Source: DATJMJ01 sp035503915
GTDB taxonomy: Bacteria > Actinomycetota > Acidimicrobiia > Acidimicrobiales > Palsa-688
Reading direction: 5' to 3'
DNA: 64,000 nucleotides
Assembly (NCBI GenBank): GCA_035503915.1
Contig: DATJSU010000054.1
Coordinates: forward strand, 149,579 to 213,578
How positions within the stretch are numbered: the first letter of the stretch is position 1; each line of letters opens with the position of its first letter. Position numbers and translations under genes: made by a program. Of the stretch, positions 17,051 through 26,424 are shown piece by piece. The notes under the pieces are model-generated. The model was given only the letters and a program-made list of their open reading frames with translations. It searched no databases and was not told the DNA's origin.

Positions 17051-17683
17051 ATGGGTGTGGAAGTGTTTGCTGCCGACGAGCAGAGCGACCACCCCGTCGA
17101 CACGTTACGTTGGGCGCGCCTCGCTGAGGCGGTCCTGGAGGAGGAAGAACTTGGCGGCGACGCGGAACTGTCCGTGCTCTTTGTGGACGAGCGCTCGATC
17201 GCGGAGCTCAATTCGAGGTTCCTCGGCAGGGACGGCCCGACAGATGTGCTTGCTTTCCCGATCGACGAAGAACCAATCGAGAGCGGCCGCTCTCCTGACT
17301 CCGGCGGCACCGGCCCTGGCATGCCTTCGGAGCCCGAAGACGTGCCCGTGCTCCTTGGGGACATCGTGATCTGCCCGGCAGTCGCTTTTCGCAACGCGCC
17401 CGAGCACGCCGGAGCCTATGACGACGAGCTCGCGCTCCTTGTAGTCCATGGCCTGCTCCACCTAATGGGCATGGACCACGAAGAAGACGACGAGGCCGAG
17501 GAAATGGAGGCGAAAGAAAGAGAGCTGTTGGCCCGCCACTATGCGCCTCTTCGCGCCGAGGCGTGGCCGTCCCGGTTGTCACCAGAGCTTGTTCCCGACG
17601 AGCGAGGAGATGGCGCCGGGGGAGCGCTCGAGCCGCGCCCGGCGCAAGCGCCCGCCGAGGAAGGCCCGACTCTCTCCTTCTAG
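17051..17683 (+). CDS. ybeY: Endoribonuclease YbeY
   Basis: YbeY is a zinc-dependent RNase for 16S rRNA 3'-end maturation and ribosome quality control. The 210-residue protein contains the metal site H-x3-H-x5-H as HGLLHLMGMDH near residue 133. An Arg/Pro/Glu-rich C-terminal tail of about 45 residues extends beyond the usual length. The ATG at 17051 was chosen because the open frame further upstream lies inside phoH. The downstream CorC-like gene starts 6 nt after its stop. Confidence 0.92.
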   Translation: MGVEVFAADEQSDHPVDTLRWARLAEAVLEEEELGGDAELSVLFVDERSIAELNSRFLGRDGPTDVLAFPIDEEPIESGRSPDSGGTGPGMPSEPEDVPVLLGDIVICPAVAFRNAPEHAGAYDDELALLVVHGLLHLMGMDHEEDDEAEEMEAKERELLARHYAPLRAEAWPSRLSPELVPDERGDGAGGALEPRPAQAPAEEGPTLSF

Positions 17684-17688
17684 GACAA

Positions 17689-19086
17689 ATGCTTGCCGCC
17701 AGCCGCCTTCCAGGCGGGCCCACTCATCATTTTAGCGGGGTCGACTCCGCGCTCATAGTAGCTGTGGTCATCCTCATCATCTTCTCTGCTTTGTTCGCCC
17801 TCTCCGAGACTGCCCTTACGCGGATGTCCAAAGTCAAGGCCATTGCTTTGGTCGAAAGCCGCCGCCGGGGAGCGGCATCGCTCCTCAAATTGGTCGCGCA
17901 TCCCGAGCGCAACCTCCCAGTCGTGCTTTTTGCCCTGCAAATCTGCACACTTGTTGCCGCGACGATGGTCGGAGTGGTGGCTGACCGGGTCTTCGGCCCC
18001 TGGGGTGTCGTCATAGCGACGGTGTTTGAGATTGTCGTCATTTTTGTTTTTGCTGAACTTGCGCCCAAGATCTGGGCCGTCCAGCATTCTGAGCGCGCCG
18101 CGCTTTTTATGGCGCCTTTCTTGGTGGGGCTCGTCTCGTTCCCGCCGCTGCGCTGGTCGACGCACGCCCTGATCGCGGTGGCCAACCTTATCCTCCCCGG
18201 CAAGGGCCTCAAGGAAGGCCCCTACGTGACAGAAGGTGAGCTCCTCGCGATGGCGGACACCGCGGCGGAAGAAGAGGTCATCGAGCGTGAGGAGAGAAAG
18301 CTCATACATTCGATCATCGACTTCGGGGACACCGTCGCCCGGGAGGTCATGGTCCCGAGGCCCGATATGGTCACCATCGCGGCAACGGCTGCCGCCCACG
18401 AAGCTGCAGACGTGGCATCGGGCGCGGGCTTCAGCCGCATACCTGTTTACGGGCAGGGCATCGACGACATCGTCGGGATTGCCTACGTAAAAGACTTGAT
18501 GCGGGCCGAGCGGGAGGGGCACGCAGACGACCCGGTGACACAAGTCATGCGCCAAGCCCAGTTCGTCCCCGACAGCAAGCGGGTCGCAGAAGTTATGCGG
18601 GAAATGCAGGCGGGAAAGAACCATATGGCGATAGTCGTAGACGAGTACGGGGGGACCGCTGGGCTCATTACTCTCGAAGACGTCCTCGAAGAGCTGGTCG
18701 GGGAGATCTCGGACGAGTACGACGTCGACAGGCCCCGTGTGGAGTACCTCGACGGCGGCCAATTGAAGGTGGACGCGTCGCTTTCGATAGATGAGGTCAA
18801 CGAGCTCACGGGGTTCGACCTGCCCGAGGGCGACTGGGACACCGTGGGCGGGCTCCTCTACAACCTGCTCGGGCACGTGCCCGTGGAAGGGGAGTCGGCA
18901 GTTTTGGACGGCCATGTCATCACAGCGCAGAAGGTCATTGGCCGCCGGATAGCCAATGTCGTCATCGCGCCACGGCAGCCTTCGGCCGCCGCCGAAGCTG
19001 ACAGCGGGGAGGCCGGCGGCCACGCAGAGCGAGGCGCGCAAGCGCCTGGCGGGGGCACGAGCGTGGCCGAGGGCTCGGGAAGCTAG
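17689..19086 (+). CDS. HlyC/CorC family membrane protein (DUF21 and CBS domains)
   Basis: The 465-residue protein has an N-terminal DUF21/CNNM membrane domain (about 20-190, starting with SALFALSETALTRMS), two CBS domains (about 215-335, with MVPRPDMVTI and VVDEYGGTAGLITLEDVLEE) and a CorC_HlyC domain to about 430. The tail is Ala/Glu/Gly-rich. These proteins take part in magnesium or cobalt export or in membrane integrity. The chosen ATG follows ybeY by 5 nt. The phoH-ybeY-corC order is conserved in many bacteria; the era GTPase often found here is absent. Confidence 0.9.
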   Translation: MLAASRLPGGPTHHFSGVDSALIVAVVILIIFSALFALSETALTRMSKVKAIALVESRRRGAASLLKLVAHPERNLPVVLFALQICTLVAATMVGVVADRVFGPWGVVIATVFEIVVIFVFAELAPKIWAVQHSERAALFMAPFLVGLVSFPPLRWSTHALIAVANLILPGKGLKEGPYVTEGELLAMADTAAEEEVIEREERKLIHSIIDFGDTVAREVMVPRPDMVTIAATAAAHEAADVASGAGFSRIPVYGQGIDDIVGIAYVKDLMRAEREGHADDPVTQVMRQAQFVPDSKRVAEVMREMQAGKNHMAIVVDEYGGTAGLITLEDVLEELVGEISDEYDVDRPRVEYLDGGQLKVDASLSIDEVNELTGFDLPEGDWDTVGGLLYNLLGHVPVEGESAVLDGHVITAQKVIGRRIANVVIAPRQPSAAAEADSGEAGGHAERGAQAPGGGTSVAEGSGS

Positions 19087-19260
19087 GGATCTTTCTTCGA
19101 GCCCGGTACTTGTCGAGCTCGGCGCAAAGCGAGCCTTCGTGCGCAGCCTGGAACGGCCGCCTTGGCAAGGGGTGACACGAGGTGACCTGGCCCGCTCAGC
19201 GATAGCCGCGGCCGAGCTGGCGTTGCGGAGCTGTGCGCGGGCCGGCAGTAGCTTTCAACA

Positions 19261-20010
19261 ATGGACGTAGCGGACCTCGACCCCAAACGTATTCCTCGCC
19301 ATGTCGCCTGCGTGATGGACGGGAACGGGCGCTGGGCAACAAAGCGCGGGTTGCCGAGGACCGAGGGCCACAAGGCCGGTGAGGAGGCCCTGCTCGATGC
19401 CGCCAAAGGGGCTCTCGAGCTCGGGATCGAGTGGTTCACCGTCTACGCCTTTTCGACCGAGAACTGGAGGCGGCCGCACGAGGAGGTGCGTTTCCTGCTC
19501 AGCGTGATCGCCGACGACCTCCTCACGCGCCGGCGCGACGAGCTCCATGCTCTCGGGGCGCGCATCCGTTTCGCTGGCCGGCGCGATTGGCGGGTCCCAA
19601 AATCGGTGCTCCGGCGCATGGACGACACGACGGAGCTGACAAGGCACAACCGCGCGATGACCCTTACGGTCGCCTTCAATTACGGGGGCCGGGCTGAGAT
19701 CGTCGATGCCGTCCGGGGGATAGTGGCTGAGGGCGTGCGCCCTTCCCAGGTCGACGAGCGGGCCCTGCACAGGCACCTTTACCTGCCTGAGATGCCCGAC
19801 CCGGACCTCTTCATACGGACCTCGGGCGAGTACCGAATTTCGAATTTCCTCCTCTGGGAGATCGCCTACAGCGAGCTCGTTTTCATGGACGTGCTCTGGC
19901 CAGATTTCCGCCGCGAGCACCTTCGCCAGGCGGTCTGGGAGTACCAGCAGCGCGAACGGCGCTTCGGGCTCACTGCCGAGCAGAGGGACGAGGGGGGCCT
20001 ACCCGCGTAG
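19261..20010 (+). CDS. uppS: Isoprenyl transferase (undecaprenyl diphosphate synthase family)
   Basis: This enzyme makes the cis-polyprenyl diphosphate that carries cell-wall and surface-glycan precursors. The 249-residue protein has the catalytic Asp in VMDGNGRWA at about residue 20, the FSTENWRRP motif, FNYGGRAE and the C-terminal RTSGEYRISNFLLWE motif. TAGCTT (19249-19254) sits 6 nt before the ATG, so the mRNA is probably leaderless. Product chain length cannot be decided from sequence. A 174-nt non-coding gap precedes it. Confidence 0.94.
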   Translation: MDVADLDPKRIPRHVACVMDGNGRWATKRGLPRTEGHKAGEEALLDAAKGALELGIEWFTVYAFSTENWRRPHEEVRFLLSVIADDLLTRRRDELHALGARIRFAGRRDWRVPKSVLRRMDDTTELTRHNRAMTLTVAFNYGGRAEIVDAVRGIVAEGVRPSQVDERALHRHLYLPEMPDPDLFIRTSGEYRISNFLLWEIAYSELVFMDVLWPDFRREHLRQAVWEYQQRERRFGLTAEQRDEGGLPA

Positions 20011-20050
20011 CCGTGGTGCACGGCTGTGGCGTGAGAAGATAACTACACGC

Positions 20051-20776
20051 ATGTCGCTTTACCGTGACCGAGGGGTCGTCCTCCGCACCTACAAGCTCGG
20101 CGAAGCCGACCGGATCGTGGTCTTGCTCACAGCAGGGCACGGCAAAGTGAGGGCTGTTGCCAAGGGGATCAGGCGCACGAAGAGCCGGATCGGGGGCCGG
20201 TTGGAGCCGCTCAGCCACGTCGAACTGCTCTTATACGAGGGCAGAGAGCTTGACATCGTCAGCCAGGCCGACGTCGTCGAGCCGTGGCGCCCGTTCCACG
20301 AGGACCTGAGCCGCCTGGCACAAGGTATGGCCATGGCTGAGGCAGCTGAGCAGGTGGCGCAAGAGCGGGAGCCCTCTGCGCCCCTCTACCAGCTGCTCGT
20401 GGGCGCTCTCCGCACCCTTGTCGAGCGGCCCGGCCCGCTGGTCGTCGCCTCGTTCTACTGGAAGCTGCTCTTCCTCGACGGTGCTGGGCCGGTACTGACC
20501 TCTTGCGCGCACTGCGGGAGCGATGCCCCGGAGCTCGAGCTCGTGGCTTTTGATATCGCCGAAGGAGGCGCACTGTGCCGCAACTGCCGGCGCGGTAGCG
20601 CGGTCAGCCCGGCAGCCCTCGAGCTGATCGGGTGGATCCTCGGTGGGCGCCTCGTGAAGGCGCTCCAGCTGCCAGCGAGCTCGATGACGGGCGAAGTCAC
20701 GCACCTGGCGACCATCTCGCTCGAGGCGCACCTCGAACGGCGACTGCGGGCCTTGCACGCACTAGAGACGTCGTAG
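20051..20776 (+). CDS. recO: DNA repair protein RecO
   Basis: RecO anneals strands and loads RecA with RecR in gap repair. The 241-residue protein starts with the OB fold (YRDRGVVLRTYKLGEADRI), has a helical middle, and has a zinc site formed by CAHC (about residue 155) and CRNC (about 178). Length is typical. It lies 40 nt after uppS and before glyS, the usual actinobacterial neighbourhood. Confidence 0.93.
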   Translation: MSLYRDRGVVLRTYKLGEADRIVVLLTAGHGKVRAVAKGIRRTKSRIGGRLEPLSHVELLLYEGRELDIVSQADVVEPWRPFHEDLSRLAQGMAMAEAAEQVAQEREPSAPLYQLLVGALRTLVERPGPLVVASFYWKLLFLDGAGPVLTSCAHCGSDAPELELVAFDIAEGGALCRNCRRGSAVSPAALELIGWILGGRLVKALQLPASSMTGEVTHLATISLEAHLERRLRALHALETS

Positions 20777-20820
20777 CCCAGCGGGCCCGAGGTGACGATG
20801 GGCCCACTAGCCTTCCCCCA

Positions 20821-22137
20821 ATGCCCGTGACGATGGACGAAATGGTGCGCCTGTGCAAGACACGCGGCTTCGTCTTCCCCTCGGCTGAGATCTACGGCGG
20901 CTTCCGCTCCACGTACGACTACGGACCTCTGGGTGTGCTCATGTCGCGCAACGTCAAGGACGCGTGGTGGCGCTCCATGGTGCAGTTGCGGCGGGAGGTC
21001 GTGGGCCTCGACGCGGCGGTCCTTTCGAGCCCCCGTATCTGGGAGGCCTCCGGGCACCTGGCAAACTTCACCGACCCGCTCGTGGACTGCCGGACGTGCA
21101 AGCAGCGCTTCCGCGCCGATCACCTCGAGCGCGGCGAGGAGGGCAAACCGACTTGCCCAAACTGCGGCGGGCACGACTTCACCGAAGCGCGCCCGTTCAA
21201 CCTCATGTTCAAGACTTTTGTCGGGCCGGTGGAAGACGAGAGCGCAGTCGCTTACCTGCGCCCTGAGACCGCCCAGGGCCATTTCGTCAACTTTGCCAAT
21301 GTCCTCCAGTCAGAGCACTTGAAGCCTCCCTTTGGGACAGCTCAGGTAGGTAAGTCCTTCCGAAACGAGATAACGCCGGGCAACTTCGTTTTCCGCACGA
21401 GGGAATTCGAGCAAATGGAGCTCGAGTACTTCGTGCCGCCGGCAGATGCAGGCACCTGGTTCCAGTACTGGTGCAACGAGCGGCTCGAGTGGTACGTGCG
21501 CTTCGGTATACCGCGCGAGATGCTCCGGCTGCGCCACCACACGCCCGAGGAGCTTTCGCACTATTCAGTCGAAACTGCCGATGTGGAGTTCGAGTTCCCC
21601 TGGGGCTGGGGCGAGCTCGAGGGCATAGCGAACCGGACCGATTACGACCTGAGAGCCCATTCCAAAGCCAGTGGTGCCACCTTGGAGTACTTCGACCCTT
21701 CCACGGGCGAGCGCTACGTGCCTTATGTGATCGAGCCTGCAGCAGGCGTTGCGCGGACGATGATGGCTTTTCTCATCGCCGGTTATGAGACCGATGAGAT
21801 CGGTGGTGAGACGAGGACCGTGCTGCGGTTGCACCCGCGGATCGCACCGTTCCAGGTCGCGGTGCTTCCGCTCTCCAAGAAAGACACGCTGCTGCCCCTT
21901 TCCCAGGAGGTACTCCAGCTCCTCCAAACGGTGGCGATGTGCGATTATGACGACACGCGCTCGATAGGGCGACGCTACCGCCGCCAAGACGAGGTCGGCA
22001 CTCCCTTGTGCGTCACCATCGACTTCGGATCTCTCGAGGACAAAGCGGTAACAGTGCGGGACCGGGACACGACCGAACAGGAGCGAGTCCCCATCGAGCA
22101 CCTCGCCGAGGCTGTGGCTTCCCGGCTCGCCTGGTAG
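20821..22137 (+). CDS. glyS: Glycyl-tRNA synthetase (dimeric type)
   Basis: The 438-residue class II synthetase charges tRNA-Gly. It starts MPVTMDEMVRLCKTRGF and shows EIYGGFRSTYDYGPLG. A zinc-binding insert (CRTC...CPNC) lies near residues 90-120, followed by class II motif 2 (FRNEITPGNFVFRTREFEQ region) and a C-terminal anticodon-binding domain. The open frame extends 189 nt upstream through the recO 3' end in another frame, but the ATG at 20821 follows TAGCCT (20808-20813) by 7 nt and gives the normal N-terminus. Confidence 0.95.
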   Translation: MPVTMDEMVRLCKTRGFVFPSAEIYGGFRSTYDYGPLGVLMSRNVKDAWWRSMVQLRREVVGLDAAVLSSPRIWEASGHLANFTDPLVDCRTCKQRFRADHLERGEEGKPTCPNCGGHDFTEARPFNLMFKTFVGPVEDESAVAYLRPETAQGHFVNFANVLQSEHLKPPFGTAQVGKSFRNEITPGNFVFRTREFEQMELEYFVPPADAGTWFQYWCNERLEWYVRFGIPREMLRLRHHTPEELSHYSVETADVEFEFPWGWGELEGIANRTDYDLRAHSKASGATLEYFDPSTGERYVPYVIEPAAGVARTMMAFLIAGYETDEIGGETRTVLRLHPRIAPFQVAVLPLSKKDTLLPLSQEVLQLLQTVAMCDYDDTRSIGRRYRRQDEVGTPLCVTIDFGSLEDKAVTVRDRDTTEQERVPIEHLAEAVASRLAW

Positions 22138-22162
22138 AGAAAGGCCCCTAGGCTAAAGGGCT

Positions 22163-23989
22163 GTGGGGATAGTCGCCGAGGACGTCGAGCGGGCACGTTC
22201 AGCGGTCAACCTCGTCGACCTGGTCTCCGAAAAGGTCGCGCTCCGCAGGGTAGGGACACGCTGGGTGGGGCTGTGCCCGTTCCACAACGAAAACACAGCG
22301 TCTTTCTCTGTCAACGGTGAGCTCGGGCGATATTACTGCTTCGGGTGCCAGACCAGAGGCGACGCGATTTCGTGGTTGCGGGAGACCGAGCACCTGGATT
22401 TCCCTACAGCAGTCGAGGCACTCGCGGCACGGGCGGGCATAACGCTGCGGTACGACAGTGCCGAACGTGGGGGGGCCGCCCACAAACGCTCTCAGGAGCT
22501 GGCAGAAGTGATGGAGGGCGCGGTGGCGTGGTACCACGAAAGGCTCTTGCATGCGCTGTCTCCTGACGCCAAGCGAGCACGTGCGTACTTGCGGTCCGAG
22601 CGCGGGTACGACGGAGACACGGTGAAGCATTTTCGCCTCGGTTGGGCGCCGGCAGGTTGGGACACCCTGGTGCGGGAGCTGGGGGCTCCCGTGGACTTGC
22701 TGGTAGAAACCGGCCTTGCGTTCAGGAACCAAGGTGGGAGGCCGACAGACTCTTTTCGTGAGCGCGTCTTATTTCCCATCTTTGACCCGGCGGGCCGCGC
22801 TGTCGGCTTCGGAGGCCGAGTATTGCCGGGAGGCCCCGGCCCCAAGTACAAAAACACACAGGCCACGCCGCTTTATGACAAGAGCCGCGTGCTTTACGGC
22901 CTCAACTGGGCGAAGGGGCCGATTGTCGAGCGCGGGCGAGTGGTCGTATGCGAGGGCTACACCGACGTCATCGGCCTCCACCTCGCAGGCATCCGTGAGG
23001 CCGTCGCGACGTGCGGGACGGCCTTAGCAGAGGGCCACGTCAAGTTGCTCGTCGGCTTTTCGCGACGCATCGTGCTCGCCTACGACGCCGACACGGCCGG
23101 GCAGGGCGCGGCCGAGCACTTTTACGACTGGGAGCGCCACTTCGATGCAGACATCTCGGTGGTCGCCTTGCCGGCCGGGGCCGACCCTGCCGACGTCGCC
23201 AAGCGCGAGCCCGAGAGCCTCCACAAAGCAGTCGTAGACGCAACGCCCTACCTCGGTTTCCGGCTGCGCCGGATGTTCGCGGCGGCCGACCTGCGCAACC
23301 CCGAGGGCCGGGCCAAGGCGGCTGAAACAGCTCTTGCCATGGTCGCTGAGCACCCCGACCCGCTTGTCAGGGACCAGTACTTGATGCAGGTGGCGGACCG
23401 TACGCGCCTCAGCCCGAGCCAGCTGCGGGCCCTAACCCCACCGGCTGCGGCCGGCCCGGCCCAGCCGGGGCGGACGCGCAACCGGCCCGGGGAGCGGGTG
23501 CCTTCGAAGCCCCGTCCCGCCACAGTCCCCCCGCCGGAGCTCGAGGCGCTGCGCCTCGCCGTGCACCACCCGGAAAAGGTGGCGGGACGCCTGGACGCTG
23601 CTCTCTTTGGCTCCGGCACCGCACGAGCGGCCTATGAGGAGCTCGCATCGGCGCTCACTCTTCACGACGCGATCGAAGCCTCGGGCCCTGAAGTGGCTGA
23701 CCTGCTCGGCCAGCTGGCCATGGACGACACTGCTGAGGACCCCGACGACGTGCTGCGTAGGGTGTTGGACAGGGCGGCGATGCGCTCGCTCGCCGAAATC
23801 CGGCGCCACGCTCAGGCGACTGGCGACCTCGAGCTCGCGCAGCAAGCCCAGGGGCTACAGCTCGCGCTCCACGCTCTGCGGGCGGTTGAAGCGGGCCCTG
23901 GTTACGAAAACAGCTTGGCCACTGCGGAAGCGTCGTTGCTAGCCTTGCTCTTGGGGGCTCCCAAGGTTTCGCCGGGCGAAGCCAGATGA
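22163..23989 (+). CDS. dnaG: DNA primase
   Basis: DnaG makes RNA primers for replication. The 608-residue protein has the CHC2 zinc ribbon (CPFH...CFGC, residues about 37-66), the primase catalytic core with TOPRIM acidic motifs in CEGYTDVI (near 260) and AYDADTAGQ (near 306), and a C-terminal helicase-interacting region. It starts with GTG, 8 nt after TAGGCT (22149-22154), a leaderless arrangement. The sigma factor follows after 34 nt, as in the classic macromolecular synthesis operon but without rpsU. Confidence 0.95.
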   Translation: MGIVAEDVERARSAVNLVDLVSEKVALRRVGTRWVGLCPFHNENTASFSVNGELGRYYCFGCQTRGDAISWLRETEHLDFPTAVEALAARAGITLRYDSAERGGAAHKRSQELAEVMEGAVAWYHERLLHALSPDAKRARAYLRSERGYDGDTVKHFRLGWAPAGWDTLVRELGAPVDLLVETGLAFRNQGGRPTDSFRERVLFPIFDPAGRAVGFGGRVLPGGPGPKYKNTQATPLYDKSRVLYGLNWAKGPIVERGRVVVCEGYTDVIGLHLAGIREAVATCGTALAEGHVKLLVGFSRRIVLAYDADTAGQGAAEHFYDWERHFDADISVVALPAGADPADVAKREPESLHKAVVDATPYLGFRLRRMFAAADLRNPEGRAKAAETALAMVAEHPDPLVRDQYLMQVADRTRLSPSQLRALTPPAAAGPAQPGRTRNRPGERVPSKPRPATVPPPELEALRLAVHHPEKVAGRLDAALFGSGTARAAYEELASALTLHDAIEASGPEVADLLGQLAMDDTAEDPDDVLRRVLDRAAMRSLAEIRRHAQATGDLELAQQAQGLQLALHALRAVEAGPGYENSLATAEASLLALLLGAPKVSPGEAR

Positions 23990-24023
23990 GCGCCCGCGGC
24001 AGTGGGGAGGCTTTTCAAATCCC

Positions 24024-25361
24024 GTGAAAGCGCCATTTGAGACCTCGGGTGAGCCGACTCCGGACTTCATGGCGCTCCTCGCCCACGGGCGCGAGAGGGG
24101 CTATCTCACACCTGACGACGTGATGACCGTCGTGGAGGGCGTGGAGCTGCGCCCTGAGCTGATAGCCGCCGTCGTCGGGAGGATCACGGCGGAGGGCATC
24201 GAATGGCGCGAACCCGGTGAGCTGCTTTCGGACGAGGGCTTGGTCAAGCTGGCGGCCGAGGTCAGCGGGCGCCCGTTGCAGGTGAACGCGGCACCGAGCC
24301 AAGAGAGCCTTGCCGACCTCGACGCCCCCGCGTTGCGGAGCGGTCTGCGGAGGAGGGCGAAGGACCCCTTCCGGAGCGCGGGGCGGCTTTCTGTCGCCGG
24401 CCTCAAGCTCGACATCGGGGTAGCTGCAACTGGTTCGTCAGACTCGGTGCGGGCGTACCTAAAAGAGATCGGGCGCGTGAGGCTGCTCACCGCGGAGCAA
24501 GAGGTTGCCTTGGCCCGTTGCGTCGAAAGAGGGATGGCGGCGGCCGGCCGGCTCGACGAGCTGGGCCCGGCTAAAACATCCCGCAATAAGGCGTTAGAAA
24601 AGCAAAGGGAAACCGATGAACGGGCCCGGGCCGAGGGGGCGGTCGCGCGCCAGGTACTGGTCGAGGCCAACCTCCGGCTCGTGGTTTCAGTGGCGAAGTA
24701 CTACCGAAATAGGGGCCTTTCGTTCCTTGACCTCATCCAAGAGGGCAATATCGGCCTCATGCGGGCGGTCGAGAAATTCGACTGGGAAAAAGGTTTCAAG
24801 TTTTCCACGTACGCGACTTGGTGGATCCGTCAGGCAATAAGCCGGGCAATTGCCGACCAGGCGCGCACCATACGCATCCCGGTCCACGTTGTCGACAGCA
24901 TCAACACTGTTATCGCTGCCGAACGGAGCCTGCTCCAGGAATGGGGGCGAGAGCCCACGATCGAAGAAATTGCCGCGCGAGCAGAGATGACCCCTACCCG
25001 GGTCCGCGAGTTCTTGAGGATCAACCAGGACACTGTTTCGCTCGAACAGCCGCTCGGGGACGACGACTTCAACCTTTCTGACACGGTGGAGGATGAAGGC
25101 GTGCTAGCTCCGGGAGAGGCAGCTGCGCAGGCAATGCTTGCCGAAGCCGTCCGCAATGTCCTTTCCCACTTGAGCGACCGCGAGCAAATGGTGGTGCGGC
25201 TGCGTTTCGGTTTGGACGACGGGCAGGTCCGTACCCTGGAAGAGGTTGCCAGGGAGTTCGGGGTCACCAGGGAGCGAGTGCGCCAGATCGAGTCAAAAAC
25301 CCTCGCCAAGCTCCGCCAGCCCGTCCGCAGCGGCCAGTTGCGCGACTACCTGGGCACCTAA
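24024..25361 (+). CDS. rpoD: Primary-type RNA polymerase sigma factor (SigA/HrdB-like)
   Basis: The 445-residue protein contains an N-terminal region 1.1-like segment (1-85), region 1.2 (DSVRAYLKEIGRV), region 2 with KFSTYATWWIRQAI, region 3, and region 4.2 ending with GVTRERVRQIESKTLAKLR. This layout fits the housekeeping sigma factor. Its position directly after dnaG supports that. Some actinobacteria have several close paralogues, so an alternative group 2 role cannot be excluded. The GTG start is preceded by a GGGAGG about 15 nt upstream, further than usual. Confidence 0.92.
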   Translation: MKAPFETSGEPTPDFMALLAHGRERGYLTPDDVMTVVEGVELRPELIAAVVGRITAEGIEWREPGELLSDEGLVKLAAEVSGRPLQVNAAPSQESLADLDAPALRSGLRRRAKDPFRSAGRLSVAGLKLDIGVAATGSSDSVRAYLKEIGRVRLLTAEQEVALARCVERGMAAAGRLDELGPAKTSRNKALEKQRETDERARAEGAVARQVLVEANLRLVVSVAKYYRNRGLSFLDLIQEGNIGLMRAVEKFDWEKGFKFSTYATWWIRQAISRAIADQARTIRIPVHVVDSINTVIAAERSLLQEWGREPTIEEIAARAEMTPTRVREFLRINQDTVSLEQPLGDDDFNLSDTVEDEGVLAPGEAAAQAMLAEAVRNVLSHLSDREQMVVRLRFGLDDGQVRTLEEVAREFGVTRERVRQIESKTLAKLRQPVRSGQLRDYLGT

Positions 25362-25439
25362 GTTGAGGGATTGCCCGAGCGGCCTGAGCCAGTGGGCCGC
25401 CGGCGCCCCGGGCGCCAAGTGATAGCCTAAGCGAGGTTT

Positions 25440-25512
25440 TCCGGGGTAGCTCAACCGGCAGAGCGGGTGGCTGTTAACCACTAGGTTGAGAGTTCGAGTC
25501 TCTCCCCCGGAG
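25440..25512 (+). tRNA. tRNA-Asn (GTT)
   Basis: A complete 73-nt cloverleaf: acceptor arm TCCGGGG (25440-25446) pairs with CCCCGGA (25505-25511), discriminator G at 25512. The anticodon loop CTGTTAA carries GTT at 25473-25475, and the T arm has GTTCGAGTC. CCA is not encoded. A TAGCCT -10-like box lies about 12 nt upstream. Confidence 0.96.
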
Positions 25513-25770
25513 CTTTTTGGCTGGCCTGCTCAAGGTGCGGAAAGTGGGCCTGAGCCGCGGCAGCACATGACCGTAGTTCACCGCCGGGGCACTCGGGGCC
25601 GTCGAGGACCGTAACCTCACCCTCGAATGCTTGTTTTTAGGGGTTACAGGACCACGTTGGCGCGGCCTCGCTGCGTAAATTGACGGCGCCGCCGCTTCAG
25701 TTTTCATGTCACCAGGCCTGTCCCGGGCATGTTACGGGCTGGAGGGGGCCGTCGACTGCGAAAGCTCGGG
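25513..25770. other. 258-nt gap after tRNA-Asn
   Basis: No gene, integrase remnant or copy of the tRNA 3' end was recognised here. A short T-run directly follows the tRNA and may help termination. Confidence 0.5.
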
Positions 25771-26355
25771 CTACGTGGCGCCGTGCAGGATGCCTACGAC
25801 GAGTTTTTGGAGCGCGTCCGAACCCGGCGGGACACTCCCGCGGTCGGTGTAGAGCAGGTGGGCCGCCCCGACGAGGGTGTGGGAGAGCGTCGGGACGTCG
25901 GCAGAGCCGGCTACGCGGCCGAGCTCCTGCTCCGCGGCCAGGTAGGCAGTGATCGCCACAGCCCCTTCCGCGATCAGCGGGAAGCGGGCGGCCCCCACCT
26001 CGCGCAAGCGTGCGCGCAGGCTGTCGCGGGTGATGACCAATGCCGGGACCGCCACCGCGAGCGGGCTGAACACCACGGTCAATGCCTCGACGAGGTTGGT
26101 GGCAACGGAGCCTGCGCCGGCGGCTTCGCGAAGCGCGGTCATGGGGCCATCGAGCTGGGCGACGCGATCAAGGACGAGCTCGGCAAGGAAGGCATCGAAG
26201 TCGACGAAGTGGCGGTGCACGACGCCCTTCGCAACCCCTGCCTCCGCAGTTACAGCACGGCTGGTGAGCCCGCTCACGCCGTTTCGGAGCAGCACCTGTT
26301 CGGCAGCATTGAAGAGCAGCTCTCGAGCGTTGGGGAGGTGGACTCCGGTGGGCAC
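25771..26355 (-). CDS. TetR family transcriptional regulator
   Basis: The 194-residue protein has an N-terminal TetR helix-turn-helix (ARELLFNAAEQVLLRNG, then SRAVTAEAGVAKGVVHRHFVD, residues about 9-55) and a helical ligand-binding domain with no recognisable ligand signature. It diverges from a methyltransferase gene. The 57-nt intergenic space contains inverted repeats that overlap the methyltransferase -10 box and start codon, so it probably represses that gene and itself. It starts with GTG. Confidence 0.88.
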   Translation of the reverse strand: MPTGVHLPNARELLFNAAEQVLLRNGVSGLTSRAVTAEAGVAKGVVHRHFVDFDAFLAELVLDRVAQLDGPMTALREAAGAGSVATNLVEALTVVFSPLAVAVPALVITRDSLRARLREVGAARFPLIAEGAVAITAYLAAEQELGRVAGSADVPTLSHTLVGAAHLLYTDRGSVPPGSDALQKLVVGILHGAT

Positions 26356-26383
26356 TGCCGTCTTCTCGTCCGAGCATGAGCTA

Positions 26384-26424
26384 AGTGGGCATCAGCCCAC
26401 TATAGTGGGCACGTGGCCACTATA
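26384..26424. promoter_or_regulatory. Probable TetR operator over the methyltransferase promoter
   Basis: Two inverted repeats lie in tandem. AGTGGGC (26384-26390) pairs with GCCCACT (26395-26401) across ATCA, and TATAGTGG (26401-26408) pairs with CCACTATA (26417-26424) across 8 nt. The second contains the presumed -10 box TATAGT (26401-26406) and covers the GTG start at 26413. Occupation by the divergent TetR protein would block transcription. Confidence 0.65.

Noticed and set aside
17680..19041. A 453-residue minus-strand frame
   Set aside because: It is antisense to the CorC-like gene and has no recognisable domain.
25474..25707. A 77-residue minus-strand frame overlapping tRNA-Asn, ending in a RGRDSNSQPSG sequence
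   Set aside because: This sequence is the well-known false translation of the antisense of a tRNA.
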